The notes under the pieces are model-generated. The model did no database searches and was not told the DNA's origin. It saw only the letters and a list, made by a program, of their open reading frames with translations. The translations under genes were made by a program, and so were the position numbers. Positions 1 through 10,498 of a stretch of DNA of 64,000 nt are shown here, in pieces. Positions within the stretch are counted from its first letter, which is position 1. Each line of letters begins with the position of its first letter. This stretch comes from Candidatus Thiodiazotropha sp. (ex Myrtea sp. 'scaly one' KF741663) (lineage in GTDB: Bacteria > Pseudomonadota > Gammaproteobacteria > Chromatiales > Chromatiaceae), in assembly GCA_025655555.1 (NCBI GenBank), contig JAHXIQ010000003.1, positions 530,139-594,138 of the forward strand. Direction: 5' to 3'.

Positions 1-46
1 AACGGCGGTTGAAGAGGCTCTTAAAGGCGAGAGAGAGGATAGCCAT
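1..46 (-). CDS. ABC transporter permease, N-terminal fragment (runs off window edge)
   Basis: Reverse complement reads ATGGCTATCCTCTCTCTCGCC... = MAILSLAFKSLFNRR; start overlaps the stop of the adjacent ATPase gene (TAATG). Confidence 0.5.
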   Translation of the reverse strand, partial: MAILSLAFKSLFNRR

Positions 47-759
47 TACTGCTCACCCTGCCGTGCATGGTTAATATCATCCAGGGTGATGTGTCGCTCG
101 AATTGCGATTCAAGTTGACGGTCGTGGCTGACAAAGAGCAGTGTCGTACCGGTCTCTTCACACTCTTGAAACAACAGCCTGAGAAAGGCCTGCCGCATGT
201 CGCTGTCGAGGGCAGAGGTGGGCTCGTCGGCGATGATGATCTCGGGGGCGCCGATCAATGCCCTGGCGGTTGCCACCCGCTGCTGCTGTCCGACACTCAA
301 CTCTGTGACCGGACGATGGATGAGATGCTCATGGGCCATATCCAGATGCCCAAGCAGGCGCATGGCTTCATCATATAGATGTTTGCCCGACCCGGTCGCT
401 TTCTGTTTACGCAAACGCGAAAAGCGGCAGGGTAGGGCAACATTCTCCAGCACAGAGAGATAGGGGATTAAATTAAACAGCTGGAAGACAAAACCGATGT
501 GATCGGATCGGAAATGGTCCCGCCTGGCACCGCTTAGACGGTTGATCGACTCACCAAGTATCGATACTTCACCGCTTGTCGGCAGGTTTACACCGGCGAG
601 CAGTGCCAATAGCGTGCTCTTACCGCTGCCACTGGGGCCACGAATAAAGATGCGTTCACCGCTGAATACCTCGAGCTCAGGAATGTGCAAAACCTCTGGA
701 AGGTCCTTACGCCATCCAAATCGAAGATCTGTTAACTGTATTGCAGCGGTTTGTGGCAT
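46..759 (-). CDS. ABC transporter ATP-binding protein (LolD/MacB-like)
   Basis: Walker A GPSGSGKST, signature LSVGQQQR, Walker B IIIADEPTSALD. Confidence 0.93.
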   Translation of the reverse strand: MPQTAAIQLTDLRFGWRKDLPEVLHIPELEVFSGERIFIRGPSGSGKSTLLALLAGVNLPTSGEVSILGESINRLSGARRDHFRSDHIGFVFQLFNLIPYLSVLENVALPCRFSRLRKQKATGSGKHLYDEAMRLLGHLDMAHEHLIHRPVTELSVGQQQRVATARALIGAPEIIIADEPTSALDSDMRQAFLRLLFQECEETGTTLLFVSHDRQLESQFERHITLDDINHARQGEQ

Positions 760-798
760 GAACCAGTGGGGCCTGTTGCCTGGCTTCTGGACCGTGTC

Positions 799-1362
799 CT
801 AGAGCTCAAGGGTAGTGTGTCCTGGGGTCAAGTCTATCTTCTGCTGGCCCTTAGGTGAAATGCTCTGGACTTCGAGGTGCTCGGTACCGGGAAATCGATT
901 CATGAGTTCAATTTCGATGCTCTCCAGCTGGGTGATCTCGTCACATCGATAATGGTAGTGTGCAGTGAAGTCACTATGGGCCTCATCTGCATGTGAGTGC
1001 TCATGTTCATCCTCATGAGCGTGATCGTAGCGGGGGGATTCCACCTCAGTCGTCATGGATTGGCACTTGGCAGCCGAAGGAAGACGAAATAGCAGGTCAG
1101 GTCGTTTCAAAGCGACAATTGCCGCCTCGATGGCTTCACGTTGACTCGTGGTTTTCGGTTGATGTTCAAAACCGACGATGTTCATCGCGGGAGAGTGAAA
1201 TTCTATCTCGAGGATGTCGTCTTCCTGAGCAATCAACAACTGGGCTTCTCCATGGACATGGGCCTCATGCTGTTCGTGCTCATGCTCGGCAGCAGAGAGT
1301 TGTACGTGAACGGCAAGCAGCGTGACAGAGAAAAAGATGATTCCTTGCTTGATTAAATACAT
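799..1362 (-). CDS. DUF2796/ZrgA-like periplasmic His-rich metal-binding protein
   Basis: Signal peptide, then HEHEQHEAHVHGEAQLLIAQED and a HAHEDEHEHSHADEAH stretch; start moved to MYLIKQG. Confidence 0.75.
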   Translation of the reverse strand: MYLIKQGIIFFSVTLLAVHVQLSAAEHEHEQHEAHVHGEAQLLIAQEDDILEIEFHSPAMNIVGFEHQPKTTSQREAIEAAIVALKRPDLLFRLPSAAKCQSMTTEVESPRYDHAHEDEHEHSHADEAHSDFTAHYHYRCDEITQLESIEIELMNRFPGTEHLEVQSISPKGQQKIDLTPGHTTLEL

Positions 1363-1929
1363 CGTTTGCTCTCCTGATTGAAGCAATCAATATGATATAA
1401 CATAACATTTTAGGATGGGTCGAGTCTTGTGAACTATCCAAGTCACTTTATGTAACCGACATCGATAGACTAGAGAAAAGCACTAGTGTGAATATTTAGA
1501 GATACTCAATTAAAACTTATAAAAACTAGATGTTAGAAATTAATGCTGCAAGATTATCAATAGTGGGTGAAAAAAGGGCATCATTTACATCTCAATTAAC
1601 AAAATATAGTTGTACGAGCGCTCCGAAGTAATAATTTGACAAAGTAGTCTTATTAAATACCATCATATTCAAATGGTTATTAAGTTATTTAAATAAAACA
1701 ATTAAGTATTGTATGAAACTTTACATCTCAAAGTTGGAAGAAATTACCAGACATGGAATGCATTAGAACAAAAAGATACACAATGGATGCAACATACAAG
1801 CTTAACGTCACTATTAAAAACTCAGATATTATTTGAAGAGAAAGAGAACCATCCGCGATGTCTGATTACGGCCATAAGCGGAAGTCCAGGTCACAATAGA
1901 ATTAAAACCTGGTTACTCAAAAGCAGACA

Positions 1930-2141
1930 TTAATTCCCTCCTTATTGGAATGTGTGAAGGTGTATTCCCCGATTATCGTGCTAAGACTGCAAAGGAGCTG
2001 GAAGAGGAGCGCAACAATGCTTTCGTAGCAGTTACGAGGGCAAAACGTTGGTTGTATGTGTCTTATCCAAAGCAAAGAATGATGCCATGGGGTGATGTTA
2101 AATTTCAGCAAAAATCACGTTTCATCAAAGAAATTGAATAA
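1930..2141 (+). pseudogene. UvrD-type helicase C-terminal remnant
   Basis: EERNNAFVAVTRAKRWLYVSYPKQRMMPWGD is typical of superfamily I helicase motif VI; no N-terminal domains upstream. Confidence 0.6.
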
Positions 2142-2812
2142 TCAATCTTAAAAACTGGCTAATGTGGAGGCGGTGGCATGAGATAGCTTCAGTAGTAGAG
2201 CAGCTCATTTTTAATGGGTAATCCAGTTTATAAAATACTTGCCAAATGCATTCGCCACTTTGAGAACGACTGTACTTCATCCAGGCGTTATGCCTTTCAG
2301 ACATCTTTCCCCAAACGCTACACATTCATGTTTCAGGCTGCGAAATCAAATAATAATACAGAATTACAGATAGTTAGAAATAAGCTAAGTGCTACATAAA
2401 TATGGTAATGCTACCTTCATTGCGGAGGGTAGCTGACAGCACTGGTTGCCTGATTTACAAGAATGCGTGAAATGAGTGCGGCTATTTACATCTTTATTTA
2501 CAAAAATAGTTGGACGTCCAAGTAGCAAGCTATCCAACTGAGGCTTAGATTACATCTTTTAACATAATATACATTATGCCTTTTTGACACAGAATTTGTT
2601 TCTGTCTTTTCTGCTCTTTTTTGTTATGCTTCGACACTAGGAAGTGTTGGCTTTTCCTCAATCGTTTGCACTTTCTTCAAAGTCGGAGACCAGTTGACTC
2701 GCTGCCAATAGCGAGTCTGCGAAGCCAACCTGTTACTGCTCTGGTATTCCATTTCCACTTGGTAATGGGTTGGTTCTAATTGGTCATGGAGAAATTATTG
2801 GTATTTCTCCGT

Positions 2813-4606
2813 TTATTTGTCAAGAAACTTTTTCTTAGCAATGACCAGATGTGTATTTGGGCCTGGCAGTGAAGCCAGGCCCAAATCTTTTTCGGGCTCC
2901 ATAATAATCATCCCTTTCACCGAAGAACTCTTCCGATCACCCTGGATATCGTACGTCCAGATATTCTGTCCTTCCTTTGTCTTTTTGTTGATCTTCAGTC
3001 GCTGGAATTTACTCTGAACTTTTTTGTAATCAGCGCCTATGGTTTGGGCAAAAACTCTGAAGATTCTAGGACTGACTATCAAGAGGCCTTCTGGCACTGT
3101 GTGAACCATTGCTTTGGCATTGTTGATATCCAGGGTTCCTGATCGAATTCCATTTGACAGCCAGTTAAGAAAAGCTTTTGCAATGTTTTCAACTGGAGCA
3201 GGATCACTATCCGTAACCATTTCAGCAGAATTTAGCTCAGCCACAACCGGGCCGTTAGGAACATCTTCCTCATGTTCTTGAGATGTATCGGGTTGTGCCA
3301 ATTCATTCTCTATTGTGGTGTCTGACACCTTTGCTATGGAGCCTGTGTCTTGTTCAACGAGTTTGTTATTGGGTTCTGTTGCAGTAACTGATGGTTGATC
3401 GGGATTACTTCCATCGTCCAACGTGATGCTTACGTTTTCATCTGAAGCCGGCCCTTGTCCGGCACCCCATAGCTTTGTTAATCGGACACCAATACATGTT
3501 AGAGACTGCTCCCAATCTCCAATCGTAATAGTAATTTTCCTCGAGGCCTTCCCATCTGCCGAGGCATTGAGGTAGTCGTACTGCATCAGCTCATCCATGA
3601 TCCTGGGATTGGGGGGTATGCCAGTTTGACCCTGACCAATCATGTTTGCCCTCAACTCGTCCAAACTGCGTTTGCTGACTAGCCATAAGGTATCGGCAGA
3701 CTGTGATTTGAATGCAACACCACCCGGGCGATTCAAGGTCCAGACCTCATCAGTCATTCGACGTAGTTCTACAGCTAAACGCTGATGTAACGGTACAGCC
3801 GGTTGCTGAGCAATGGAGACACCGTGTCCACCTGTTAAATTGTTTGCAACAGAATATTGATCCGCTTTCTTGATTATCTCTCCGATCGCGTTGGACTCAT
3901 CTAATCCTGAACCAGATAATGCATCTGTCCACTGTTCCAGTAGCTCATGGTCAGAACTGAGCCAGACTTGTCCTTCAATCGGAACAATCCACTGAACCAG
4001 TAGTAAAGGCAGTCGCTCATGTATTCGATACTTTCTTTCGCGTCTGAACGTGATGCTGTATGTCGTTCCAGCCTGCATAGGTCCACCCAGAGGTGCCCAG
4101 TTTTCAAGTCTACCGTCTGGGTGGTGAATACTGATCAGCTGGTCCGCAAGCGGTTTGCCGATATCGTGGATCAGAGCAGATGTAAATACCGCGTAGGTAT
4201 AGAGGTCTGCCTTCAATGATTGCTGCTCAGGGATTCCGCCCTGCGGCAAAAGGTAGCTTTGGCGGATACGTAGTGCTGCTTCTGCTGTTTCTAAAGAATG
4301 CTGAAACAATCCGCCGGCATGTGCATGATGATGGGCTTCTGAAGCAGGAAGAAGTTGTACGAGCTCCGCGAAACGCTGAATCAGCTCGATATATAATTTC
4401 TTGTAATGGCCATCAGGCAGGCTTGTTAATTGCCTCATTCTCCTAAGTTGTGGCTGATAGGGTTTGAGGAGCATATCGACAGACTGTACCTGTAACAGCC
4501 CTTTACTGTGCTTTTCCGGCCCGAGTACTAGACGAAGTTTCTGCCACAGTTTCATTGATGTTGCACTCCCTGGATACTTGTTCCAGCACTTGTGTTGTTG
4601 TAGCAA
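2813..4606 (-). CDS. TraI_2/MobH-family conjugative relaxase of an integrating conjugative element
   Basis: N-terminal HHHAHAGGLFQHSLETAEAALR plus HDIGKPLADQ (HD-like metal-binding motifs typical of TraI_2), C-terminal ICE relaxase domain. Confidence 0.82.
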   Translation of the reverse strand: MLQQHKCWNKYPGSATSMKLWQKLRLVLGPEKHSKGLLQVQSVDMLLKPYQPQLRRMRQLTSLPDGHYKKLYIELIQRFAELVQLLPASEAHHHAHAGGLFQHSLETAEAALRIRQSYLLPQGGIPEQQSLKADLYTYAVFTSALIHDIGKPLADQLISIHHPDGRLENWAPLGGPMQAGTTYSITFRRERKYRIHERLPLLLVQWIVPIEGQVWLSSDHELLEQWTDALSGSGLDESNAIGEIIKKADQYSVANNLTGGHGVSIAQQPAVPLHQRLAVELRRMTDEVWTLNRPGGVAFKSQSADTLWLVSKRSLDELRANMIGQGQTGIPPNPRIMDELMQYDYLNASADGKASRKITITIGDWEQSLTCIGVRLTKLWGAGQGPASDENVSITLDDGSNPDQPSVTATEPNNKLVEQDTGSIAKVSDTTIENELAQPDTSQEHEEDVPNGPVVAELNSAEMVTDSDPAPVENIAKAFLNWLSNGIRSGTLDINNAKAMVHTVPEGLLIVSPRIFRVFAQTIGADYKKVQSKFQRLKINKKTKEGQNIWTYDIQGDRKSSSVKGMIIMEPEKDLGLASLPGPNTHLVIAKKKFLDK

Positions 4607-5044
4607 CCATGGAAATGATTCAGCACATAGAGGCCTTTTGCCATTTCATCGCCGTGGCCACACACTTTAGTGGTCACGGCGGCCCTTTCGGGTAAGTCCT
4701 GTTCCATTAATAACCCCTACCCTTGAAATCCTTTATCAGGTCCTTTCCCTTTCAGTATGCGCTGTAGTGGGCATTTTCGCTTGCGTTAAATGTTATTCTT
4801 ATTGTGACATATCGTCATTGCAGTTGACAAAATCATTGGGCATATGCTTTATTCAATAAATATTCAGGTCCTTCGCTCCGCCTCGATCTGAACGTCCAGT
4901 GGACGGGAGTTTACTTTCTGCATCGTCTGTCACCCTCGACAGATTCATTTTTCTTTCCCAGATTCATTGATTATTTAGCTCCAATTATGGAGCTGAATTA
5001 ATTTCGTATGGAATATTAATGGACGCATTTGAGAGGGGCCTGAC

Positions 5045-5851
5045 ATGGAACCGGATTTAAAGCAGACAGCAGAGAAGACCGATCAGGATAATGTTCTTGA
5101 GCTTGTCACTGAGAGTGATAATGTAACCGTAGATTGTGATATTGAGAAATCTAACAGTGAACAAGCACTGATTGATGCGAAGGCTAAACAAGAGAAGGTT
5201 GGGGCTCCCGGCAGGCTAAAGACAAAAGGCTCGGTTGTCATTCATTCTCGCTCTGCACACGATTTATTTTATGGCCGTAGAGGCGACAAAGAAACCGGTG
5301 TCAATCAGATTGTTGGTTTAACTTTGTTCGCTTCAAATACCAACAACCTTTCTATGCTTTGCAGGCGAGACGATCCTTACGCTGAGGCAGTTCTGATAGA
5401 AATAGAGGAATTGTTTGAAGATCTTGAGTGCAAGTTAAGTGCCGAGTTGCATCGCCTGGAGAGTTTGCTGGCCGGTATGAGTGGTGTGGTGATTCAATTT
5501 CATGAGTCAGAAACTCCCGTTTCGATCCCTCTTGAATTTGGCACACCTTATGGGTTTATCGCAGCTCGTTTCTTAAGCAAATATGATCAACTGTTCACAT
5601 TGGCTTATTCGGCCAAGCAAGTTGGTCTGCTTAACCAATCCGGCTGGTTCAAAGCTGTCATCAAAATGCGCACAAAGCTGCGGCATATCTTCCACGTTTC
5701 AACCTTATATCGATTTGGTGGAGCATCCCGTGACGATATCGCTGCAAATAATGCGGTAGCAAGGAGCGTAAGGGAAAAGTATGGGGATCTGTCGAATGAG
5801 ATTCTTATGCGAGAAAAACGTGCTCAGTATGTTTCTCAAAATAGCGCATAG
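5045..5851 (+). CDS. PFL_4669-like integrating conjugative element protein
   Basis: Length and motifs (GSVVIHSRSAHDLFYGRRG...) fit this ICE family; located between relaxase and topoisomerase. Confidence 0.65.
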   Translation: MEPDLKQTAEKTDQDNVLELVTESDNVTVDCDIEKSNSEQALIDAKAKQEKVGAPGRLKTKGSVVIHSRSAHDLFYGRRGDKETGVNQIVGLTLFASNTNNLSMLCRRDDPYAEAVLIEIEELFEDLECKLSAELHRLESLLAGMSGVVIQFHESETPVSIPLEFGTPYGFIAARFLSKYDQLFTLAYSAKQVGLLNQSGWFKAVIKMRTKLRHIFHVSTLYRFGGASRDDIAANNAVARSVREKYGDLSNEILMREKRAQYVSQNSA

Positions 5852-5871
5852 TGCTAATCAGGAGACGTACA

Positions 5872-8028
5872 ATGAATAATTTGATGATTGTTGAATCCCC
5901 AAATAAGTGTAAAAAGATCCAATCGATACTGGGGACTGATTGGATTGTCAAAGCCTCGATGGGCCATGTGCGTGATTTACCCCCGAAAGAGATGGGGGTG
6001 GATCTCGAAACATTCCAGCCAAACTATATACCCAATAAAAAAGGTAAAAGTGTTATTAGTGGGCTACGCAAGTTATGTCGATCTGTTGATCAGGTCTGGC
6101 TGGCGACTGATGCAGATCGTGAGGGAGAGGCAATCGCCTGGCATCTTGAGCAAACACTGAATCTAAAAAACCCTATCAGGGTGACATTCAACGCAATTAC
6201 CAAACAGTCTGTCGAAGAAGCTGTACAAAACCCTAGTCAAATTGATATCTCATTGGTGCGTGCACAAGAAGGACGCAGGGTTCTGGATCGCCTGGTGGGT
6301 TATAGCGTCTCACCGGCACTGACACGAGCCTGTGGCAATGGCGTATGGCTGACGGCAGGTCGAGTACAGTCCGTTGCATTAAGGATTGTAGCTGAACGGG
6401 AACTTGAGATTATCAATTTTCAGCCAACTCGCTATGTTGAGGTTTATCTTAAATTCAAAACTGATGAAATATTCTGGCAGGCAAAATGGGAGCCAGGTGA
6501 TCTCATGCCGGAATTACAGAATCACTGGACTGATAGGGCATTTGCTGAACAGGTCGCTAAACTCAGAGAGGTGTCAATAGCATCTGTTAAGACGAAAAAG
6601 CGCTCCAGGCTCCCTCCCCCACCCTTTATCACATCCACTTTACAACAAGCGGCGTCTGTTACATTAAAAATGTCGCCAAAACAGTGCATGCAAAACGCTC
6701 AAAAGCTGTTTGAAGCGGGCTTGATTACTTATCATAGAACTGACAACCCGAATCTCTCTGAAGATGGCGTGAAAGAGGTTGTGGATTGGTTAAGCCAAAA
6801 TGGCTTTGTAGAACATATCGCTGAAAAGGTAAATACCTGGAAAGCGAAGGCTAACGCACAGGAGGGTCATGAGGCGATCAGACCAACATCGACCTCAATG
6901 CTGCCAAATATGACAGAAGGTCTGACAGATGAACAGAATCAACTGTACCTGTTGATTTGGCAGCGTGCAGTTGCCTGTCAGATGAAAAGCGCTGAGTTCA
7001 ATGTTACAACCATTTCACTTCTGTCAAACGACGCTATTCATAGCAGCAATATGTGTTTTCAAGCAAAGGGAGAGCAGCTGATATACGCTGGCTGGCTCAA
7101 GCTCAGTGGGCGTGATACTGCCGAAGAGGCTATACAACAAGACAACCAAACACTACCAGCAGTTCGTGAACATCAACAGTTACGTGCAGAAGATGGCATA
7201 GTAGAGCAGAAACAGACCAAGCCACCCTCACGATATACTGAGGCATCTCTTGTCAAGAAACTTGAGGCAGAGGGTGTTGGTAGACCCGCGACCTATGCAT
7301 CGATAATCGACAATATTGTGCATCGCGGATACGTGTTGATAGAAAAGAGAAAGCTCACCGCATCTGACTTGGGCATTCTCATTGTCAGGACATTGACTAA
7401 TCGATTTAAATTCATGGAATTAGGCTATACCAGTGATATAGAGGATCAACTGGATGATATCGCTTTAGGAAAAAAACAATATAAGGCTGTTGTTGCGAGC
7501 GCATATCGTGTCTTGAGTGATGAGTTACGGTCTTTGGATGAAGTATCAACACAATCCCACCCAAGACACACTTGCCCAGACTGCGGCGAAATACTGCGAT
7601 TAGTTCAGAATAAATTTTGGGGCTGTGCTGGTTATCCTAATTGCAAATATACGGCGCCTAATGAAAACGGAAAACCGGGAAAGCCTCGTTCTCGTACCAA
7701 AAACGAAACAGATACCAGTCATCCCTGCGCCTGCGGCAATGGATTTATGCACCGCATTAAAGGGAGAAATGGCTATTTCTGGGGTTGTACCAATTACCCA
7801 ACATGCAGGCAGACCTTGCCAGATGATGAAGGAAATCCTGGCACTCAAAAGACAGAGAAAGTGACGATACAGACAGCTAGCAATAACAATGCTGGAGAAG
7901 AGTGCCCTAGTTGCCATAGTGGACAATTAGTGACAAGGACCACACGGAAGGGAAGAAATATTGGTAAAAAGTTTTATGGCTGTACAAACTTTCCGAACTG
8001 TAAGCACTTTAGTTGGCAATCACCGTAA
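5872..8028 (+). CDS. Type IA DNA topoisomerase with C-terminal zinc ribbons
   Basis: MIVESPNKCKKIQSILG, toprim DADREGEAIAWHL, active-site TYHRTDNPNLSE, repeated CPxCG..F.GC.NYPxC zinc ribbons. Confidence 0.93.
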   Translation: MNNLMIVESPNKCKKIQSILGTDWIVKASMGHVRDLPPKEMGVDLETFQPNYIPNKKGKSVISGLRKLCRSVDQVWLATDADREGEAIAWHLEQTLNLKNPIRVTFNAITKQSVEEAVQNPSQIDISLVRAQEGRRVLDRLVGYSVSPALTRACGNGVWLTAGRVQSVALRIVAERELEIINFQPTRYVEVYLKFKTDEIFWQAKWEPGDLMPELQNHWTDRAFAEQVAKLREVSIASVKTKKRSRLPPPPFITSTLQQAASVTLKMSPKQCMQNAQKLFEAGLITYHRTDNPNLSEDGVKEVVDWLSQNGFVEHIAEKVNTWKAKANAQEGHEAIRPTSTSMLPNMTEGLTDEQNQLYLLIWQRAVACQMKSAEFNVTTISLLSNDAIHSSNMCFQAKGEQLIYAGWLKLSGRDTAEEAIQQDNQTLPAVREHQQLRAEDGIVEQKQTKPPSRYTEASLVKKLEAEGVGRPATYASIIDNIVHRGYVLIEKRKLTASDLGILIVRTLTNRFKFMELGYTSDIEDQLDDIALGKKQYKAVVASAYRVLSDELRSLDEVSTQSHPRHTCPDCGEILRLVQNKFWGCAGYPNCKYTAPNENGKPGKPRSRTKNETDTSHPCACGNGFMHRIKGRNGYFWGCTNYPTCRQTLPDDEGNPGTQKTEKVTIQTASNNNAGEECPSCHSGQLVTRTTRKGRNIGKKFYGCTNFPNCKHFSWQSP

Positions 8029-8045
8029 TTACTAATTACTGTTAT

Positions 8046-8345
8046 ATGCTGAGTGGAATTGTAATGTTAGATGAAGTGAAGAAATATCATGTTCAACTTA
8101 ATGGTCCATCGGGAGTAGTCTATGTGCATGATAAAGCACAGCGATTTATTGAATCTGGCAGAAATCAAGAAGAAATAGAACGTATTCTTGAAGATAGAAA
8201 AATGTCAGTCGATCCTATTTCTGGAACCTGTGAAGGAAATTTCCTGGGTTGTTGGATAGAAATACGAGAGCTTCCAGAGAAATATGAAGACCGAATGGAA
8301 AAGTTTATAGGAGATAACCTTGAGTCTACCACCGAGCTGGATTAG
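8046..8345 (+). CDS. Hypothetical protein
   Basis: Intact ~100 aa ORF just after the topoisomerase; overlaps the start of the HDOD ORF. Confidence 0.5.
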   Translation: MLSGIVMLDEVKKYHVQLNGPSGVVYVHDKAQRFIESGRNQEEIERILEDRKMSVDPISGTCEGNFLGCWIEIRELPEKYEDRMEKFIGDNLESTTELD

Positions 8346-9114
8346 GAATTCCAATATTCCAACACCCTCCCCTGTACTAAATCAGGTATTCGATGTGCTT
8401 TACAATCCTGATATGACCATGGAGGAGTTAGCCGATGTTATTTCTTTTGACGCGGGATTGACAGCCAGAACATTACGCTCAGCAAACTCTGCTTTTTCAC
8501 GCCCTGTCAGTGAGATAAGAACAGTACTCGATGCCATAGTCAGGATAGGATTATTGCCTACTATTCATATCATCACAGCAACTGAGGTTGCAGCGGTCTT
8601 TTTTTCTGTGCCTGGCGATCATGGAAACATGAAGTACCACTGGAACCACCACATACTCGTTGCCAGCTTGGCTGAAGCACATGCTAAACACTTTAATCTA
8701 TCTGACCCAGGGCGCTGGTTTGTGGGTGGTTTGATACACGATATCGGCAGACTGATGATGCTCAAGGTGGATCCTGTGAAATATGCCAAGGCTATCCAAT
8801 TACACGATGATGAGCAGATTGATCTGCGTGAAGCAGAAAAATTACTTTTCGATTACAGTCACGATATCGCAGGTGGGTTACTACTCGACTTTTGGCGCTT
8901 TCCCAGTGATCTCGCTGATGCTGCATATGAACACCACAAGAAATTTAGCGACATTGAGGACTTTTGTTCAGGCATTGGCATTGCCAATCAGATTGCCAAT
9001 GCGATTCAGAATAATTTACCACTTCCGGAATTTTCTGGCATACCGGTACCCGACATTATCATTGCGGCAAATGAGCGCTACGAGTTGATGAAAAAAGTAT
9101 CAGGTTTCTGCTAG
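8320..9114 (+). CDS. HDOD domain protein
   Basis: LTARTLRSANSAFSRP...LIHDIGRLMM...AYEHHKKF pattern of HDOD proteins; probable TTG start. Confidence 0.82.
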   Translation: MSLPPSWIRNSNIPTPSPVLNQVFDVLYNPDMTMEELADVISFDAGLTARTLRSANSAFSRPVSEIRTVLDAIVRIGLLPTIHIITATEVAAVFFSVPGDHGNMKYHWNHHILVASLAEAHAKHFNLSDPGRWFVGGLIHDIGRLMMLKVDPVKYAKAIQLHDDEQIDLREAEKLLFDYSHDIAGGLLLDFWRFPSDLADAAYEHHKKFSDIEDFCSGIGIANQIANAIQNNLPLPEFSGIPVPDIIIAANERYELMKKVSGFC

Positions 9115-9146
9115 AATATTCGACATTAGATTTGAGGATGTGCACC

Positions 9147-9366
9147 GCTGTGGCCTAAAACAGCACCTGACTAGCTCTTGAATCATGAAATAGCTGGCAT
9201 CTCATGAGTGAGATTTGATTCCTAATGCACCCCGTCTGGGAAACTACTCCCGGACGTGGGGTTAGTTTCTTAGATATGGGTTTTTCTGACCTCACGGAGG
9301 CTCACCTATCGGCCTTCTTCTGGGTCGTTAGGTGAGCCTCCGTAGGCCACTTAACAGGAGAATTCC
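9147..9366 (+). promoter_or_regulatory. Structured 5' leader RNA candidate (multi-hairpin, radC-motif-like), copy 1
   Basis: Hairpins GCTGT-ggcctaaa-ACAGC (9147-9164), TAGCT-cttgaatcatgaaat-AGCTG, CCCC.TC.GGG..CCC.GAC..GGGG, and ACGGAGGCTCACCTA...TAGGTGAGCCTCCGT (9294-9343, 15-bp perfect stem). Confidence 0.6.
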
Positions 9367-9633
9367 ATGAACATGACTGCTAACCCCGTACTTCCATCCG
9401 AATCGGATATTCTCAAACACATTGAGAAAAAGAATGGTCGCTATAATGGCTACCAAGATCTTCTCGATGCTTTCCTGGCACAGATTCCTGACTCTGCTAA
9501 GGAGCCTAAGAATGACAGCCATATTGAACGTCTCTACTATCAAGTCAAGCGCGCAATAAACCCTCCAACGATACCCGTGTACCCGGAATCTCAGTTCCAG
9601 GTTACATGGATTCCAGGGAGCACTGGACATTGA
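9367..9633 (+). CDS. Hypothetical ICE protein
   Basis: Intact ORF with RBS (caggag) directly after the structured leader. Confidence 0.6.
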   Translation: MNMTANPVLPSESDILKHIEKKNGRYNGYQDLLDAFLAQIPDSAKEPKNDSHIERLYYQVKRAINPPTIPVYPESQFQVTWIPGSTGH

Positions 9634-9807
9634 TTTAGATAAAATGCCCTCTCTCTTTTGAGAGGGGGCTTTCCCAAGCCAACTGTATGGAGGGCTTTGG
9701 AAAGCCGATTTCTCTACGCCACGACAAAGTGGCGACCCGCGTGAGTCATGGGTTGTTAGATGCTCACCAAGCCAATTCAGGCTTCAATCCTTATCATTTA
9801 TCCCCCC

Positions 9808-9878
9808 CTGCCCTTGCGGAGAAAAACCCGCATGGGTGTTCTCCTGTTGGGTATTTACATCCTATGAGGAGATTTTTC
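9808..9878 (+). promoter_or_regulatory. RBS-sequestering hairpin leader upstream of the DUF3275 gene
   Basis: CCCTTGCGG..CCCGCATGGG followed by TCTCCT....AGGAGA overlapping the SD sequence. Confidence 0.45.
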
Positions 9879-10430
9879 ATGGTGACAACAAAGGGCCATA
9901 TGGCCGTCAATACCATAAATGGCCGTAATGGTCTTTTTAATGTAGCCACATTACGTGTCGATATCGGTGATTTTATTGTTAGATATGAAGGTCTTGATCA
10001 ATACGAGCCGGGAACATACGAAGGTGAGTTCATCATTCGGGATATTGATGTTCGAATCCGTCCATTTGGAGTCGGAAAAATCATAGAGCCTGTCGCGTAT
10101 CTTGAGGGACTAAACCTATACAATGCAGATGAGAATTGTAAGGAAGAGATACCTGAAGCGATTCTTGATCCTGCTGATGAGGAAACCAAGACAAATTCAT
10201 TCAGCAAACTTGATCTTGCTTCAAAAGACCCTGATGAAATGTCTGATGAGGACCTGGCAGTGCTGTTTGGTACTGCATGGCCTCTTGGTAGCCAAGTCAA
10301 ACTAGATCCAACAGTTGGACGTAAGATACTTCGTGCCCAGGTGGCATACATCAAGCACTTGAAAGTATCTAAATCTATTGAATACGAGTACGACCCAGAA
10401 GATCAGACCTGGAATCTCCAGGTGAATTGA
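9879..10430 (+). CDS. DUF3275 family ICE protein
   Basis: MVTTKGHMAVNTINGRNGLFNVATLRVDIGDFIVRYEGLDQYEPGTYEGEFIIRDI resembles DUF3275; start placed after the leader rather than at 9687. Confidence 0.75.
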   Translation: MVTTKGHMAVNTINGRNGLFNVATLRVDIGDFIVRYEGLDQYEPGTYEGEFIIRDIDVRIRPFGVGKIIEPVAYLEGLNLYNADENCKEEIPEAILDPADEETKTNSFSKLDLASKDPDEMSDEDLAVLFGTAWPLGSQVKLDPTVGRKILRAQVAYIKHLKVSKSIEYEYDPEDQTWNLQVN

Positions 10431-10443
10431 GTTCATAAATCAC

Positions 10444-10498
10444 TTACCCACCGGGGCATACCCGGTTGGGTTTGTCCCTACATCACGTAGGAGCTTCT
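10444..10498 (+). promoter_or_regulatory. radC 5' leader: two hairpins, second sequesters the RBS
   Basis: CCCACCGGG-gcata-CCCGGTTGGG then CCTAC-atcac-GTAGG overlapping the SD (GTAGGAGC) before ATG at 10499. Confidence 0.6.

Noticed and set aside
2788-2818. GGAGAAAT-tattggt-ATTTCTCC hairpin after the relaxase
   Set aside because: Poor U-tract on the relaxase strand; not enough evidence to call a terminator or an sRNA.
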